The position numbers were made by a program, and so were the translations under genes. From contig BDSL01000169.1 in the NCBI GenBank assembly GCA_003116995.1, forward strand, positions 1-64,000: a stretch of DNA of 64,000 bases, given 5' to 3'. Below the pieces are notes generated by a model. It had not been told where the DNA came from. It did no database searches and was given only the letters and a program-made list of their open reading frames with translations. The DNA comes from Yamagishiella unicocca (lineage: Eukaryota; Chlorophyta; Chlorophyceae; Chlamydomonadales; Volvocaceae). Positions 17,346-27,883 of this stretch are shown here, one piece after another; the stretch's first letter is position 1; every line of letters starts with the position of its first letter.

Positions 17346-18268
17346 GAGGTCCGTCCCCTTCCCCCGCAGGGGAACATGGCATAGGACTGTCGTACGTCCC
17401 ATTCCGCAGGTGTTTGCAGGCAGTTAGGGTTGGGCGGATCGAGGGGGGTGGATGCAGTATTGCAGTTTCGCACACGCGTAGCGAGGAGCTGTTGGTTGTC
17501 GTGATGTCTTGGATATGGGGAGGGCTCATGTGGCGCTTCTCCAGTGGATTGGGGCGGCAGTGGATTGTGGCCCGTCGGTCGCACACAGTGGTGCGGCGGC
17601 CCCAGGGCGGCTGCAGGAAGTGGCGTGATGCGAGCGGTGACCTCGGAATCGCGGTTATCGCGCCGCCGTCGGAGCACGGACACGGCTCGTTTTGTGATCG
17701 AAGGGAGGCCGGCATGGCTTGGCCTGCGCTGCCGCGTGCGGCGGCCCGGAGGACTGGTGGTGCCGCCGGGGTGGCGGGCGCGGAAATCGGCTTGTCAAAC
17801 CGTCAAACACCATGTGTCCGTGTCGCCAGTCAGGCGCATTGGGGGCATTTGCACGAAATTTTGTTAGCTCGGCCATTTACATGGCTTTTTCAACCGACAC
17901 TGAGGCGCTGGAAGGGAGGTACCTCCAGGAGGGAACAAGGGGAGAATTGTCCGCGACTCCAACTTAAAGTTCCTTATGGAAAGAGCATATATCGTGGCCC
18001 AGGGCCCCTCGCCTCCTCAACGCCGTACAGTCTCGCACTATGCGGCAGACAAGTGACAAGCTATGGTTATTGAATGCGCTACGGCTAATAACTTAATCTT
18101 TATTGCAAGATTTATCCTCGTTGAAAGCTGAGAACCAGCATCCATTCAACTAGCATCCAAGCGCTCCGGTCGCTACACACGTCGAACGGGATATTAACTC
18201 GTACATTAGGACGTATTATCAGCATAAGTCACAAGGGTACCAGCTGTCTTTAGACGATAGGGACAGGC
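17346..18268. other. 3' region of the uL13 gene and spacer
   Basis: A long open frame starts near 17414 but has no family similarity, no supporting splice sites and Arg/Gly-rich composition expected of GC-rich non-coding DNA. Positions near 18060-18240 are AT-richer and probably hold the promoter of the next gene. Confidence 0.4.
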
Positions 18269-19060
18269 ATGGTGGCGAGGCTTTGGCTCGCCTTCGCTGC
18301 GATTGTCTCCGCGCTTTTAGTACCAGGTTGGTTTACATGAGGTCTTGTATAATGTTTTACCAGATGCCGTTAGTGACCGCTCGGATGACCGCGGCTTGCA
18401 GCTGACGCGACTACAACGGAACACAAGTCGACAAGTGCTATCCACACAGTCCTCTACGTGGGAGCGGCAATTGCTGGCGCTGGGGTCGCTCTCACGCTCA
18501 TACTCGCTTGCGTCGGATGCGTGTTTGAAAGACGACCCCGCCGGCAGGTGGATGCCGAAAGCGGCAGCCCAACGGACGCCGAACCGCTCACCGCCCCAGA
18601 CGCTAACGTTCAGAAAGGAGGCATGGTTGTGGACAACGGCTGGGCAGGTGGCGGTCAGGAGGCGCCATGGGTGAGTGTTTTCGTTGCTAGGGTGGTGTGC
18701 GACTGTGTGCGGGCCCTCTAGGACTCCGCCAGCGGGCATAGCCTTCGCGCGCTTATGCGTGTTGAAATTTTCCGTTTCTTTCCGGGTTGCTGACATCACA
18801 CGCCGTACCGCACCTCCTCGCAGGCTCAACCGCCCCCCGCAGCCTACGGCTACCCGCAGCAGGCCGATTATCCACAGCAGCCCGGCTATCTGCAGCAAGC
18901 CGATTATCCACAGCAGGCCGCCTATCCACAGCAGGGCGGCTATCCACAGCAGCCCGGCTATCCACAGCAGGGCGGCTATCCACAGCAGGGCGGCTATCCA
19001 CAGCAGGGCGGCAACATTGGAGGAGGGTGGGGCGAGCAAGGAAAGCAGGCATGGACCTAG
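18269..19060 (+). CDS. small type I membrane protein with YPQQ repeats
   Basis: Three exons, 18269-18326, 18402-18670 and 18824-19060, keep phase and give about 188 residues. The first 19 residues ([19 protein letters not shown]) look like a cleaved signal peptide. A short Thr/Ser-rich segment follows, then one transmembrane helix ([20 protein letters not shown]) ending in cysteines and a basic stop-transfer ERRPRR. The tail is acidic, then a run of about ten YPQQ units spaced by GG, PG, AD or AA, ending in a Gly/Trp-rich tip. The repeats are close to identical 18-base DNA units. Tyr/Pro/Gln tails occur in many membrane proteins that bind partners weakly; the function here is unknown. The family was not recognised. 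Confidence 0.7.
18845..19015 (+). repeat. coding 18-bp tandem repeat (G-G-Y-P-Q-Q)
   Basis: Units of GGCGGCTATCCACAGCAG and close variants (GCCGATTATCCACAGCAG, CCCGGCTATCCACAGCAG) lie head to tail in frame inside the last exon of the membrane protein gene. The last four units are the most uniform, consistent with recent expansion. Confidence 0.9.
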
Positions 19061-20548
19061 GACGCAGCTGATGTGGAGTCAAACTCGAGGATCAATGGAA
19101 TGGCCCACGACTGCGACTCCACGGTAATGTACCTGTACATCCTAACAGCGCAGCGCGAAGAAACGACGTGCGCCGTACAGTGTACGACGTTGTGGCTGTG
19201 TCCATGACCGACCCCTGACAGGATTGCTATGATACGACCGGCAGCCCTGTCGTAGCTGCGACCTGGCTCGATGCCGTAATGACACATGCACGTGCGCACG
19301 CCGTACCTGCTCTCTGCCCGTCGGATTTCACGGGCCCCCTCTTCCAATGTTCCGTGCCCAGCCAACATGCTGGCAGCGCGGGGGACGAAAGGGTAAATCC
19401 GGGGCTGTGGGTAATACAATGGGGGCTTGTCCCCAATGAATAAGTTGCGTTGTCCTCCGTTGAGTTGATCTCCTGGTGCAGGACTTTCTAGTGTGTACTT
19501 GGGCACGGTGGCGACGCATCGCTTCCAGTGAGTTCCTTTTGAAGAGGCGGCGACGCAGCATGAAGGACGGGTGCAATGTGCGGTTTTGACTACATACGAT
19601 TTGACAGCACTCTCAGTTCGCTTTCCTTTTGAAGAGGCTTTTTGCTCCAGTTCGCGTCCCTGCGCCCCAGTGCCGAGAAATCACATTTCCAAATCTCTTT
19701 TTATACCTTCCCCTGGCGACTTTTATGTATCTTTATTTTCCTGATCAGTTCCTCGCCGTACGTTGTACGAAATAGAGTATGTTCCGAAGACGAAAATGTG
19801 ATTTGGTGCTGCCTGGCTTTATGATGTTTGGTGCAATTGTCGTGGCGCCTGCATGGGCACGCGTAGTAGGCAGGTGCAGGCTGCTGCTCCTGCTGTGGCC
19901 GCATCGAGGTGCAGATACCTTTGTTGCGGGCCGTGTTTGGTTTCGTCCCTCTTGCATAATCGGCGCCATCGCGCGACGGTCCGCGTATTTCAATTTGCAA
20001 AAGGCCTGCTGACGACAGTACGGCAGTGTGCATCAGCGGCACGGAACCGTGAGCTTTACCCGAACATGTAATGGGCATATTTGCTTAGAATGCCACTTGT
20101 CCACGCAATGCTACAGCCACGCGATGCCAGGCAATTCGTTCCGCCGCACCCCAGTCCATGCCTAAACCTGTCTAAAGCCTCTTGACAGGAACCGTCGGAA
20201 TTATGGCGATTCTCCAACACACGCTACAGTACCCGTCACTGCCGACAAGCCCGAAAAACAATCCGACCAGCGCAGACGGCGGCGTGGTACTGCTTAGATG
20301 GCCCCTAGGAATCTACCTAACAACAGCAAAGAACACGCAACACAACAAATGCGCCCTGACTGCCCGCTTTCCACCTAGCGGACTAACTCGGCAATGAGAC
20401 GAGCAGTTATGGCGAGGAGACACGAAGCACGCAGCATGGCTCGAAGCGTGGGAATAGAAGGGAAAATGCTGGCCCGGTATATTTCCACCTGCACCTACGC
20501 CTGCACTGGACTGGGCGTGTGGCAGTGAGGCCGCCATCGCGGCTGCTT
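19061..20548. other. convergent spacer without recognisable gene
   Basis: It lies between the 3' ends of the YPQQ gene (+) and the TMEM14-like gene (-). A 149-codon open frame at 19057-19506 (-) overlaps the end of the YPQQ exon, lacks any family signature and is probably chance. The rest holds short AT-richer open frames without support. Confidence 0.4.
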
Positions 20549-22423
20549 TCACTTCTCGTGCATCTCGTGAGGCAGGCCGGTGCGCTGCTGGTAGCTCTTG
20601 AGTAGGTTGGCCAGGCCGGAAATACCTGGCGACACAGCGAATCGCACCGGAGGAAGGGGGTGTGCGTCATGCCAAACGGAGGGGGGAGCGGCCCGCACGC
20701 TGGGAAAGAAACCAGCGGACTGGCTTGCAGGGTAGCTCGCGGACGCCTTTCCCCTGTCGGCAAGAACGGCATGTGGGTTACACCTCCTGCAAACTGTAGC
20801 CCAATCTCGTCCCTGCCGTCACAGCACATAGCAGTGTCCCTTCCTAAAAGAAGGGCATCAATAGGCCGCAGCCGTCACCCAACCGCCAAGCCCACCCACC
20901 TCCCAGCGCCGACATAGCCACGGAGTAGGCGTCACCGGTGGCCCTTGCCGCGGGGACAGCGGTGGCGAGCAGGCCGATCGACGTGATGGTGCCGATGTCG
21001 TACCCCAGCTGCGGGTGTCCAGTGACCAGCAGGCGGCTGCAGGGAGGGCCGCGGGGCGCCCGGAGGGGCGAGGTGTTTCAGCATCCCCTCGGCACACTAA
21101 ATGTGTATCGGACTCCGGGTAACTGTCACAGTGGGCCCCATACCATAAGGTAGAGCCATCGGGCGCATCGCCTGAAAGAGACGCAGGAGGAAGAACGAAC
21201 CAGCCGACCCAGAAATGGCAAACCACCTAAAACCCCAACCGGGCTGTTGTTGTAACGGTTACCCCAACCGGGCTGTTGATATGTCTGGCTTGCGAGGAAG
21301 GTGCGAAGCGCATCGAAACGGGATTTTCGAAATGACGCCGGAACCAGTCCATGTGCGCTATCTCCTTTGCCGTACGCTCAGCACACCGTCTTCAGGAGCC
21401 AACCGTAACAACCTCTACTACATCCTAATCCCTGCAGCGCCCAGCGCCGCTAAGGGTCTCGCCCCACTCACCCGGCAAATAGGTATGCCAGTGAGAAGCC
21501 CCCAGCCAGCGCTGCCACTCGAGGGTTCCTCATCGTGTTGTATGCGTATAGGCCGGCGCCGGCACCTGAGGGGCGGTATGCGAAATTGCACGGCCACAAC
21601 ACGAGGGTAACAGTTACACAATTACTACGAGGGCAGCGGACGAGAAAGTACATGTAGATCTGACGGATCATGATGGTCGTGATAAAGGATTAGGACGATG
21701 ACTGCCAAGGAAACAAACCGTGTAGAAAGTCGCGAGCAGAAGCTGGAAGAGCGGGAGTCGGCCTGGTTGCTTGCGGCGTTGTGGCGAAATACCTCCTAGT
21801 ACCTCGAGTCCTCGATCGTGAATGGCGACCGCTGGCAACGGCAATACTAAGCGACTTGGCGACGGCTAAATCCGTCAACATCAGCTCAGCGTGGATGACG
21901 ATCCTTATGCGTAATCTTTAACATGTTGAGGGCGACCGCGCCGCCCAACGCAGGCCAACTCCCATGGGTCGCTCTGCGACAGTCGCGGTCCCGGCACCTG
22001 CTGCTCCTGCTTTCACGATCGGATTTCCTCTTTCCTGGCGCCCGCACAGCATTCCCATACGCATTCCGGACCTGTCGACTGCCCACAACGTACCCTCACG
22101 GTAGCCAGCAAGGGATGAGACACCGCGCTGACGCATTCCCGTTCCCCTCATCACTTAGCGCCGCACCGGAGATCTGCCGGCACTGGTCAGCCCCTTACGT
22201 CAACGCCCCACGAATAGAGCCTCTGCCGCTCTGCGTTGCTAGCTGTGGCAGGGCACTCACATGCGCCCGACATGATGTAGTGCGGGTAGGGGTCGACGTG
22301 GCTCGACAGGGTCGCCATCGGCGAGGAGGCGCGCTTCAGGGCATCCTGGTCGCGAGGAATTTCCATCTCGGGTGCCTTGCTGCTCTGGGCGGGCGGCGCG
22401 GGCTGCGATGTCTTGCTGGCCAT
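20549..22423 (-). CDS. TMEM14/UPF0136-like small membrane protein
   Basis: Four exons, 22423-22261, 21565-21472, 21036-20900 and 20625-20549, keep phase and give about 156 residues. The soluble N-terminus is Pro/Ser/Lys-rich and could be a targeting peptide. After VDPYPHYIM come three or four short helices rich in Gly and Ala: GLYAYNTM, VAALAGGFSLAYLFAG, ITSIGLLATAVPAARATG, SALGGISGLANLL. The spacing, the G-Y-x-x-G block and the Arg between helices match the TMEM14 (UPF0136) family, members of which act in the mitochondrial inner membrane or plastid envelope (heme or fatty-acid export). The intron 21037-21471 holds a short dispersed repeat. The protein ends HEMHEK. Confidence 0.6.
21118..21195. 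repeat. MITE-like dispersed repeat, copy in a TMEM14-like intron
   Basis: About 75 bases with CAGTGGGCCCCATACC, AGGTAGAGCCATCGGGC and GCATCGCCTGA match a second copy near 24046-24125 at roughly 80 percent. Further end-only pieces, TGGAACCCACTGT, lie in inverted orientation near 23200 and 23430. See findings. Confidence 0.7.
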
Positions 22424-23857
22424 GGTGTGTCCCTACGCTCGGATCAGGAAGGAAGTCTGGCGGAGGGAGTTCCGCAGGTTGAGCTGGCGAGGTGAGGTGA
22501 AGAAGACAATAAGCTTGACCGAAGTACTTGCGAGGGCGAGGAAGGTCGGTTGTAGAGTCAGCCGCTTAAAAGTGGCAGCTATGCATTGGCCGTGATGTCA
22601 CGAAGCGGAGACCCGTGGGTCGCTGCATATAACCGCAAGAGGGGATGTATCGGGACGGGTCTGTGGCAATTACCGTAATCGAAGCAGGACCCTTTATAAA
22701 AGCGGCTGCTGCATTTGGTAAAAACATAGCAACGTTCCGTAAAAGAACGGCCGATGCGCTGATGAAACCGAAGCTGCTGGGAAGCATGTCGTTGCGACGC
22801 AGCCGCCTTTTGGAGAAGTGGCGTTGTCCCTGGATCTTGGGGCCCGAGGCCTTGACCCCGTTTGCGTTTTTTATCCCCCTAGCCAGGCCCGCCATCCTAC
22901 TTCGCTGCCTTGCGCCCCGCATATGCTGCCGCTGCTGCTACCTCCATTCCGTGAGCACAAGCGTAGCGGGAACAGCAGCGTGGACCCAACTACAGCGTAA
23001 TGCCGGTATGCTCCCGTAATTGCTGGTTGGTCGTTGACTTGTGACTGCACGGGTCCGCTCGGGGCATGGGGTTCGTAACGGCTCGCTGGTTAGCTCGTGG
23101 GTAGCTCCGTCTATCTCTGCGCCAATGTCATACTCCTGACCGCGTGCCTAGACGACCCGGACCCGTCCAGTCGCTGGCACGCGAACGACGACAGCAATGG
23201 TCTGGAACCCACTGTAACCGTTACAACAAGCAATCAACCTCTCCCTGGTGGTAGTCATCGGTGGATGTCCCGTAACGGGTTAGGGTGCTGCATTACGGTA
23301 GTGGTCGTACTCAAAATTGAGTCCTCAACGCCATTTAAGTATGCAAAGCAAAGGATCAACTTCGGCTTCTTGCATTGCAGAATTACCCCAACCACCATTG
23401 CACAGCCTGAAGCGCACTGGGCCCTGGTCTGGAACCCACTGTGACAGTTACTACTTATGGGCCCATAAACCAAACCCGTGTTACTTGAAGCAGCCACGGC
23501 TACAAACGGTGGTAAAATGACGCCAAGTCTGTGGATAACATGCGGGACACACGCCGATGTTTACTCTGCACCAGCTGCGTCCACCTGTGCCAGGAACGGC
23601 ACCCGAAACAATCGTCGACCCGTCTGCCTACACACGAAAACCCGCTTTGGAAAATCCTTGCGCTAGGACCTCTCTTCTGCCGGCACACTGAGCTCATCCA
23701 CTATCTTCGGCTCTGGACGCGTACCTATAACACGCGTGGCGTGTTACCACGAAACAGATTCGCGGCCAAGGCGCCGTAATGCGGTTGCTGCTCCTGCTGT
23801 ACACATGTTGGATTCCGCGCCCCGGACTCATCTCACACCAATAATAGCACTTGACGA
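22424..23857. other. spacer with repeat fragments
   Basis: Upstream region of the TMEM14-like gene, then repeat fragments (near 23190-23250 and 23420-23475, both with TCTGGAACCCACTGT) and the 3' side of the coiled-coil gene. A 124-codon open frame at 22645-23019 has no supporting evidence. No gene is called. Confidence 0.4.
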
Positions 23858-25234
23858 TCAGTAGTTCCAATCCGCCGCTGCTCCAGTCGCCAGGTCGTCC
23901 TCGTAATCTTCGCGGCCCATCCGGGTGCTCTCGTGGTTGTTCTTGCGGCCCCGGCTGACGAGGATGTACCCCTCCAGCTGCTGGCCCGCCTCGCGGAGCT
24001 GCCGTCGCAGCGTGTCCACCTCACGCTGGGGAGGTGGGGTTGTTGTAACGGTTACAGTGGGTTCCATACCAAGAGGTAGAACCATCGGGCACATCGCCTG
24101 ACACTGAGAAAGACGGAGGAGACAAAGACCGATGTAGCAGGTAATGATCCGCACATGTGCCACCATAGGAGGTGGCCTGTCCCAGGGCCCCGCCTGCTCA
24201 CCTTCATCAGCTCGTTCTGGCTGCGAGTCAGACCCAGCTCGCCCTCGGTTGCCTCCAGCTGTGCATGCGTGAGGGCCAAGTCGCGGCTGGCTGTGTGCAG
24301 CTGCGTGCGCGCGGTGCGTAGCTCCGTCTCCGTCTCGGAAATGTCGCACCTGGGGATTTCGGATTTTCGAGGCGTCGCTCTTAAGGGGTTTCCAGTGATT
24401 CCGCGCGGTTTCCGGTTTGAGAGGAGCAGCAGCATGGACGGTGGCAAGTCGACAGTTTGGTCACGTGGCACCTGAAGCATCTTTACGATACGCGCAATTG
24501 GCCATGAGGGATTAGTCTGATCGTACCATATATGGCCCCACTGGCAGAAGTCGCATCTAGTGACGAAAGCTAAGCGCCAAGGACATGGTACGTATGGCCC
24601 TAAGTGCATTACTTACATGCTTTGCTCAAGTTTAGTGGCCGCCTGCCTGCACATGTCCCGTGCCGCCTCCAACTCCCGCTGCGCGTCGGCAACCTGCTGG
24701 CCCAACTCCGCGGTGCGAACCTCCTGTGTTCAGTCGTGCGCTGGGTGTAGTGAGTAGGCATTCGCAATGTCTAGGTATCCCTCTCGCCACAATGCTCTAT
24801 ACCTCACCTGCTCAATCTTTTTTGTCTCCGCGCTCCTTTCTAGCACCTCCTTCTTCGCGGCAAGCTGCTCTTGGGCTGACCGAAGTTGCCCTGCAAGCAA
24901 GCAGCGCGTCCGTGTTTTCGGTGCACTTCCCAAAAGGTTGCCCTAGATGTAACCTACTGCAGGCCTCGGACAATTCCCGCTGCTGGCGCCGGAAGCCTCT
25001 CAAAAGCGTTGCAATAAGGCAACCTGCTCCAACAAGCAGAAGCGCGCTGGGCGCGTCAAAAACACGTCGTTGTCGCGGACGGGAAGGAACCGCGGCATCA
25101 TCTAAACCCGGATTGACTGAATTGCCATGATTTACATCCTTGTCGTCGTGAACGGGCTGCTCATCTAAACTTTCCTGGCCAAGGTCCGCATTGACAGCTA
25201 TTGGACTGGACGCCTGATTATCTGTGGTATCCAT
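23858..25234 (-). CDS. membrane-anchored coiled-coil protein of unknown function
   Basis: Five exons, 25234-24958, 24890-24808, 24723-24617, 24349-24202 and 24025-23858, keep phase exactly and give about 260 residues. The N-terminal 60 or so residues are acidic and polar (MDTTDNQASS). One predicted transmembrane helix follows (ALLLVGAGCLIATLL), flanked by an Arg-rich RGFRRQQR. The remainder, about 150 residues, has heptad-like Leu/Ala spacing with abundant Glu, Gln and Arg (LRSAQEQLAAKKEVLERS, ELRTARTQLHTASRDLAL, VDTLRRQLREAGQQL), a long coiled coil, ending in an acidic tail GAAADWNY. The layout fits a tail- or signal-anchored tether or scaffold protein. No family was recognised. Confidence 0.75.
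24046..24125. repeat. MITE-like dispersed repeat, copy in a coiled-coil gene intron
   Basis: Begins with the near-palindrome GTAACGGTTAC, then CAGTGGGTTCCATACC, AGGTAGAACCATCGGGC and ACATCGCCTGA. It is the best partner of the copy at 21118-21195 and lies in the last intron of this gene. Confidence 0.7.
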
Positions 25235-25863
25235 TTTCCCTTCAATTGCGTACTTGCTATGACAACGTATTGCTGGCTTGCTATAGGTTTGGCAGTTAGG
25301 CGGAAAGCCGTACCTGTCAACTGGATCCTTTTTTTAAAAAGGCCCAGATGCAGCTCAGTGTCACAAGTTAGGGCCATTAACCCAGTATGCTAGGACGCAA
25401 TTTGCCTACAGCAGAGCGACAAGCTGCTCATGGGGCATATCAATCATGTTGGGCTCCACTACTATTGACACTATGTCAGCTTGATTGCAGATAGCGATCG
25501 TCATTCGCACGCCCATCTCGTTGCACACCATTGCACAGCACCGATAGGCGCTCTATACACGTTTTGCATGCCCCACAATCAGGCATCCGGTCATCAACAC
25601 AGCTACAGCTAGCTGACTACGTTACCGGCTCGTGCGCCCTACCATCAGGTATCCGGTCATCAACGCAAGTACAGCCAGCTGACTACGTTACAGGCTTGGG
25701 TTGGAGCGAGGGCTGCTGCTGCGGCTGGACCCACTTGGCCGAGGGTCTACGTACAGCTAAGAATGAACTTTCTCAAACAGGTATCTGCATGTTCGATGAT
25801 CGCGGAATAATGGACGTGTTGAAATTATTGCTGAGTGTGCAAATATAGAGCCTGGGGCAGCCT
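25235..25863. other. spacer with a two-copy tandem repeat
   Basis: No gene. Positions about 25579-25697 hold two copies of a 57-60 base unit with ATCAGGCATCCGGTCATCAA and AGCTGACTACGTTAC. The rest is AT-richer DNA upstream of the coiled-coil gene. Confidence 0.5.
25579..25697. repeat. two-copy tandem repeat, about 60 bp
   Basis: Both units read ATCAGG(C/T)ATCCGGTCATCAAC followed by a short variable piece, ACAGC(T/C)AGCTGACTACGTTAC and GGCT. The copies differ at a handful of positions. Non-coding. Confidence 0.8.
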
Positions 25864-26253
25864 TCACGGGAGGTCAGGCATGGCCAGTCCGGCTGTGTTA
25901 ACGTGAACAACATCCGGCGATCCTTCCTTTTGGTTTGGAGTGCACTGTAACAGTACTACTACTCCGGCAAAGAGAGGAACGGCAAGTATGGTAATTGCCA
26001 TACTAACTTGCTGGATGGAGGCGTCGTTGGCAAAGTTGAGTGGGTCAAGTGCACCAGTGTCCTGGCTTGACACGGTGCACGGCCCGAGCGCGTGGGCATA
26101 TATATGTTGCCCGATATAACCCTTCGCCGTTCCGCTGAGAGATTCGGACCTCAGCGTGGACAACGGTATCGCCAAGTTGCCTCTCTCCCAAGACCTTCGT
26201 AGAACAACGCCCCGAGTGCGAACTTCTTCTGCTGGACTCGCAAACAAAAGCAA
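25864..26253 (-). CDS. possible small single-pass membrane protein
   Basis: A single open frame of 129 codons. The first 55 residues are Arg/Ser-rich and weakly like a targeting peptide. The middle is polar (ALDPLNFANDASIQQ), then one clear hydrophobic helix, VSMAITILAVPLFAGVVVLLQ, and a short polar tail. Base composition matches the neighbouring genes. It could be a small organellar membrane subunit, but no family was recognised and no intron or conservation supports it. It may be a chance frame. Confidence 0.35.
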   Translation of the reverse strand: MLLFASPAEEVRTRGVVLRRSWERGNLAIPLSTLRSESLSGTAKGYIGQHIYAHALGPCTVSSQDTGALDPLNFANDASIQQVSMAITILAVPLFAGVVVLLQCTPNQKEGSPDVVHVNTAGLAMPDLP

Positions 26254-26508
26254 AATCCTTTAAACGCCAAGGCGCGGCGAGAGTCAGCGAGGCATTCTCA
26301 GATATTAGCCCACCGAGCTAACGCAAAACCTACGGCTAACGCAAAAACTACTCCCAAGGTATACCGATGGGGGTGTAATGCAAAGGCTAACCCAGCATTT
26401 AACCCAGCACCGATAAAAGCAATGCATGCTTTCGATATGTGACTTGGGTGCGGCCTTCACATCCTCCTACCCGGCCAGCCGTTGCCATTCCACCCGAGCG
26501 CTCCTTTA
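26254..26508. other. short spacer downstream of prefoldin 1
   Basis: 255 bases with two short similar stretches (CTAACGCAAAACCTACGG and CTAACGCAAAAACTACTC). Probably the 3' UTR of the prefoldin gene. No gene. Confidence 0.4.
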
Positions 26509-27469
26509 TCATTGAATTTTTACGGCCCCCAAGCGCAGAACCAGCGACGGGGACTGCTGCAGCAATTCGCGGATCTGACTCTCCGTGTCCTTCATTTTCT
26601 GGTCAATCGCGTCGCGTTGCTCCTGCAGCCTCTTGGCATCCGCCTCGATCTGTACTGCTCTCTCGTCCAGCTCCTTAATTACATCGGGCTTTGGGCTGCT
26701 GAAATATCTGCAGTCGGTGAAATTCATGACAAGAGGCCGTGTCACACGGTTGTCCGGTCCGCGCGTCGTCTGGTGGGACGGGCCTTGTTAGGATATTGCC
26801 CAACATCCAGGACACCCGGACACAACGAATTATATACCGTATATGTCAATTTGGTATGTTAGGCTAAACGGTTGCCATGCCTTGAAGCTACTGGTTTTCG
26901 CAGCGGCAAGATTTTGCCTTTAGAGCCACCTGAAAGCCACGCGAAAGAGGTATGCTGCAACGAGCGAGACCCCACGTCCATCTATCCGACCCCACTGTGT
27001 TACACTGGGGTGTGCGACAAGCTGCTGCTTGGCCGGCCGGCATGGCCCGTGCCGTACATACACATTGCTGTTGGAGATGACAGGTACTGATTTCGTACCC
27101 ATGGCGCCTTGTCCTACCCCATGGTGCCTTGTCGTGAGCCGCACGCACATGGGCAACTTCCTACTCCGCAAACCATGTCGGTGTTCAAGGAGCCCACTTA
27201 CGCTCGCCCGATGCTCTTGTACATGGTTGTCTCATCCGGCATCCCCAGCAGCTCCTTCTTCGTAAGCACGCACCGCTGATGCTGAATTCCTAGCATGCGG
27301 CCCTGTTGCTGTGCCTGCGGTGTAGATTGCATCCATGGTCGGCGCCAAGCGGTTCGAGGCGAGACCAATTGGCGGTTGGACCTACCCTGCCAGACATCTC
27401 CGTCTGCATGAGAGCTTTGTCCTGTAGCTCAGCAAACTCCTGCAGAACGCGCTCGTCGATGTCGTCCAT
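26509..27469 (-). CDS. PFDN1: prefoldin subunit 1 (beta-type)
   Basis: Subunit of the hexameric prefoldin chaperone, which hands nascent actin and tubulin to the CCT chaperonin in the cytosol. Three exons, 27469-27386, 27281-27202 and 26707-26509, keep phase and give 120 residues, matching the usual 115-125. The N-terminal helix is MDDIDERVLQEFAELQDKALMQTEMSGR. The central hairpin holds the subunit 1 signature LLGMPDETTMYKSIGRAYF (compare DET-x-MY-x-x-x-GR-x-F). The C-terminal helix is KELDERAVQIEADAKRLQEQ and on. The start ATG is the first that leaves a normal-length N-terminal coiled coil. It is divergent from the next gene. Confidence 0.92.
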
Positions 27470-27883
27470 TTCTTTCGGCTGTATGCAGGAGCTTACTCTA
27501 GTGTTTTGTGGGCGTGAGCTATTAGCAAGTTCTAAGTACAAGCACGCTGGTAGCGGGTGCTTGTCTTCACGTCCAAATGCCTTGTTTTACGGGAGGTATA
27601 TGATCAGGGCAACAGGCAAGCAGTCGAAGAGACGTTGACGAAGGTTTGCAGTAAACTGTAACTTAACGGGTTAATAGTTGAGGCAAGCAAGTCTTCTCGC
27701 TCAGTACGGCAGTTGGGGTACTCGTCGTCAAATCCACTTCCGCATGCATATTGATTCATGCGTGCTTGTACCTGGCCAAACGGTGTTTGTCTTTAGGAGA
27801 AAGCGCTCATTTGTGAAGGACCTGACAGTCACCATTTCCGAATCGGGGTACTTCCCAGGGTAGCCTCCTTGCCAGTGTCAGCC
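27470..27883. promoter_or_regulatory. divergent spacer between PFDN1 (-) and the next gene (+)
   Basis: 414 bases between two divergent start codons, so it should contain both promoters. No TATA box or known element was identified. AT content is raised near 27600-27680. Confidence 0.4.

Noticed and set aside
19057..19506. 149-codon minus-strand open frame
   Set aside because: It overlaps the end of the YPQQ exon, shows no family pattern and lies in a 3' UTR position.
22645..23019. 124-codon open frame with Lys/Arg-rich start
   Set aside because: No homology, no splice sites, and an equally long open frame lies on the opposite strand.
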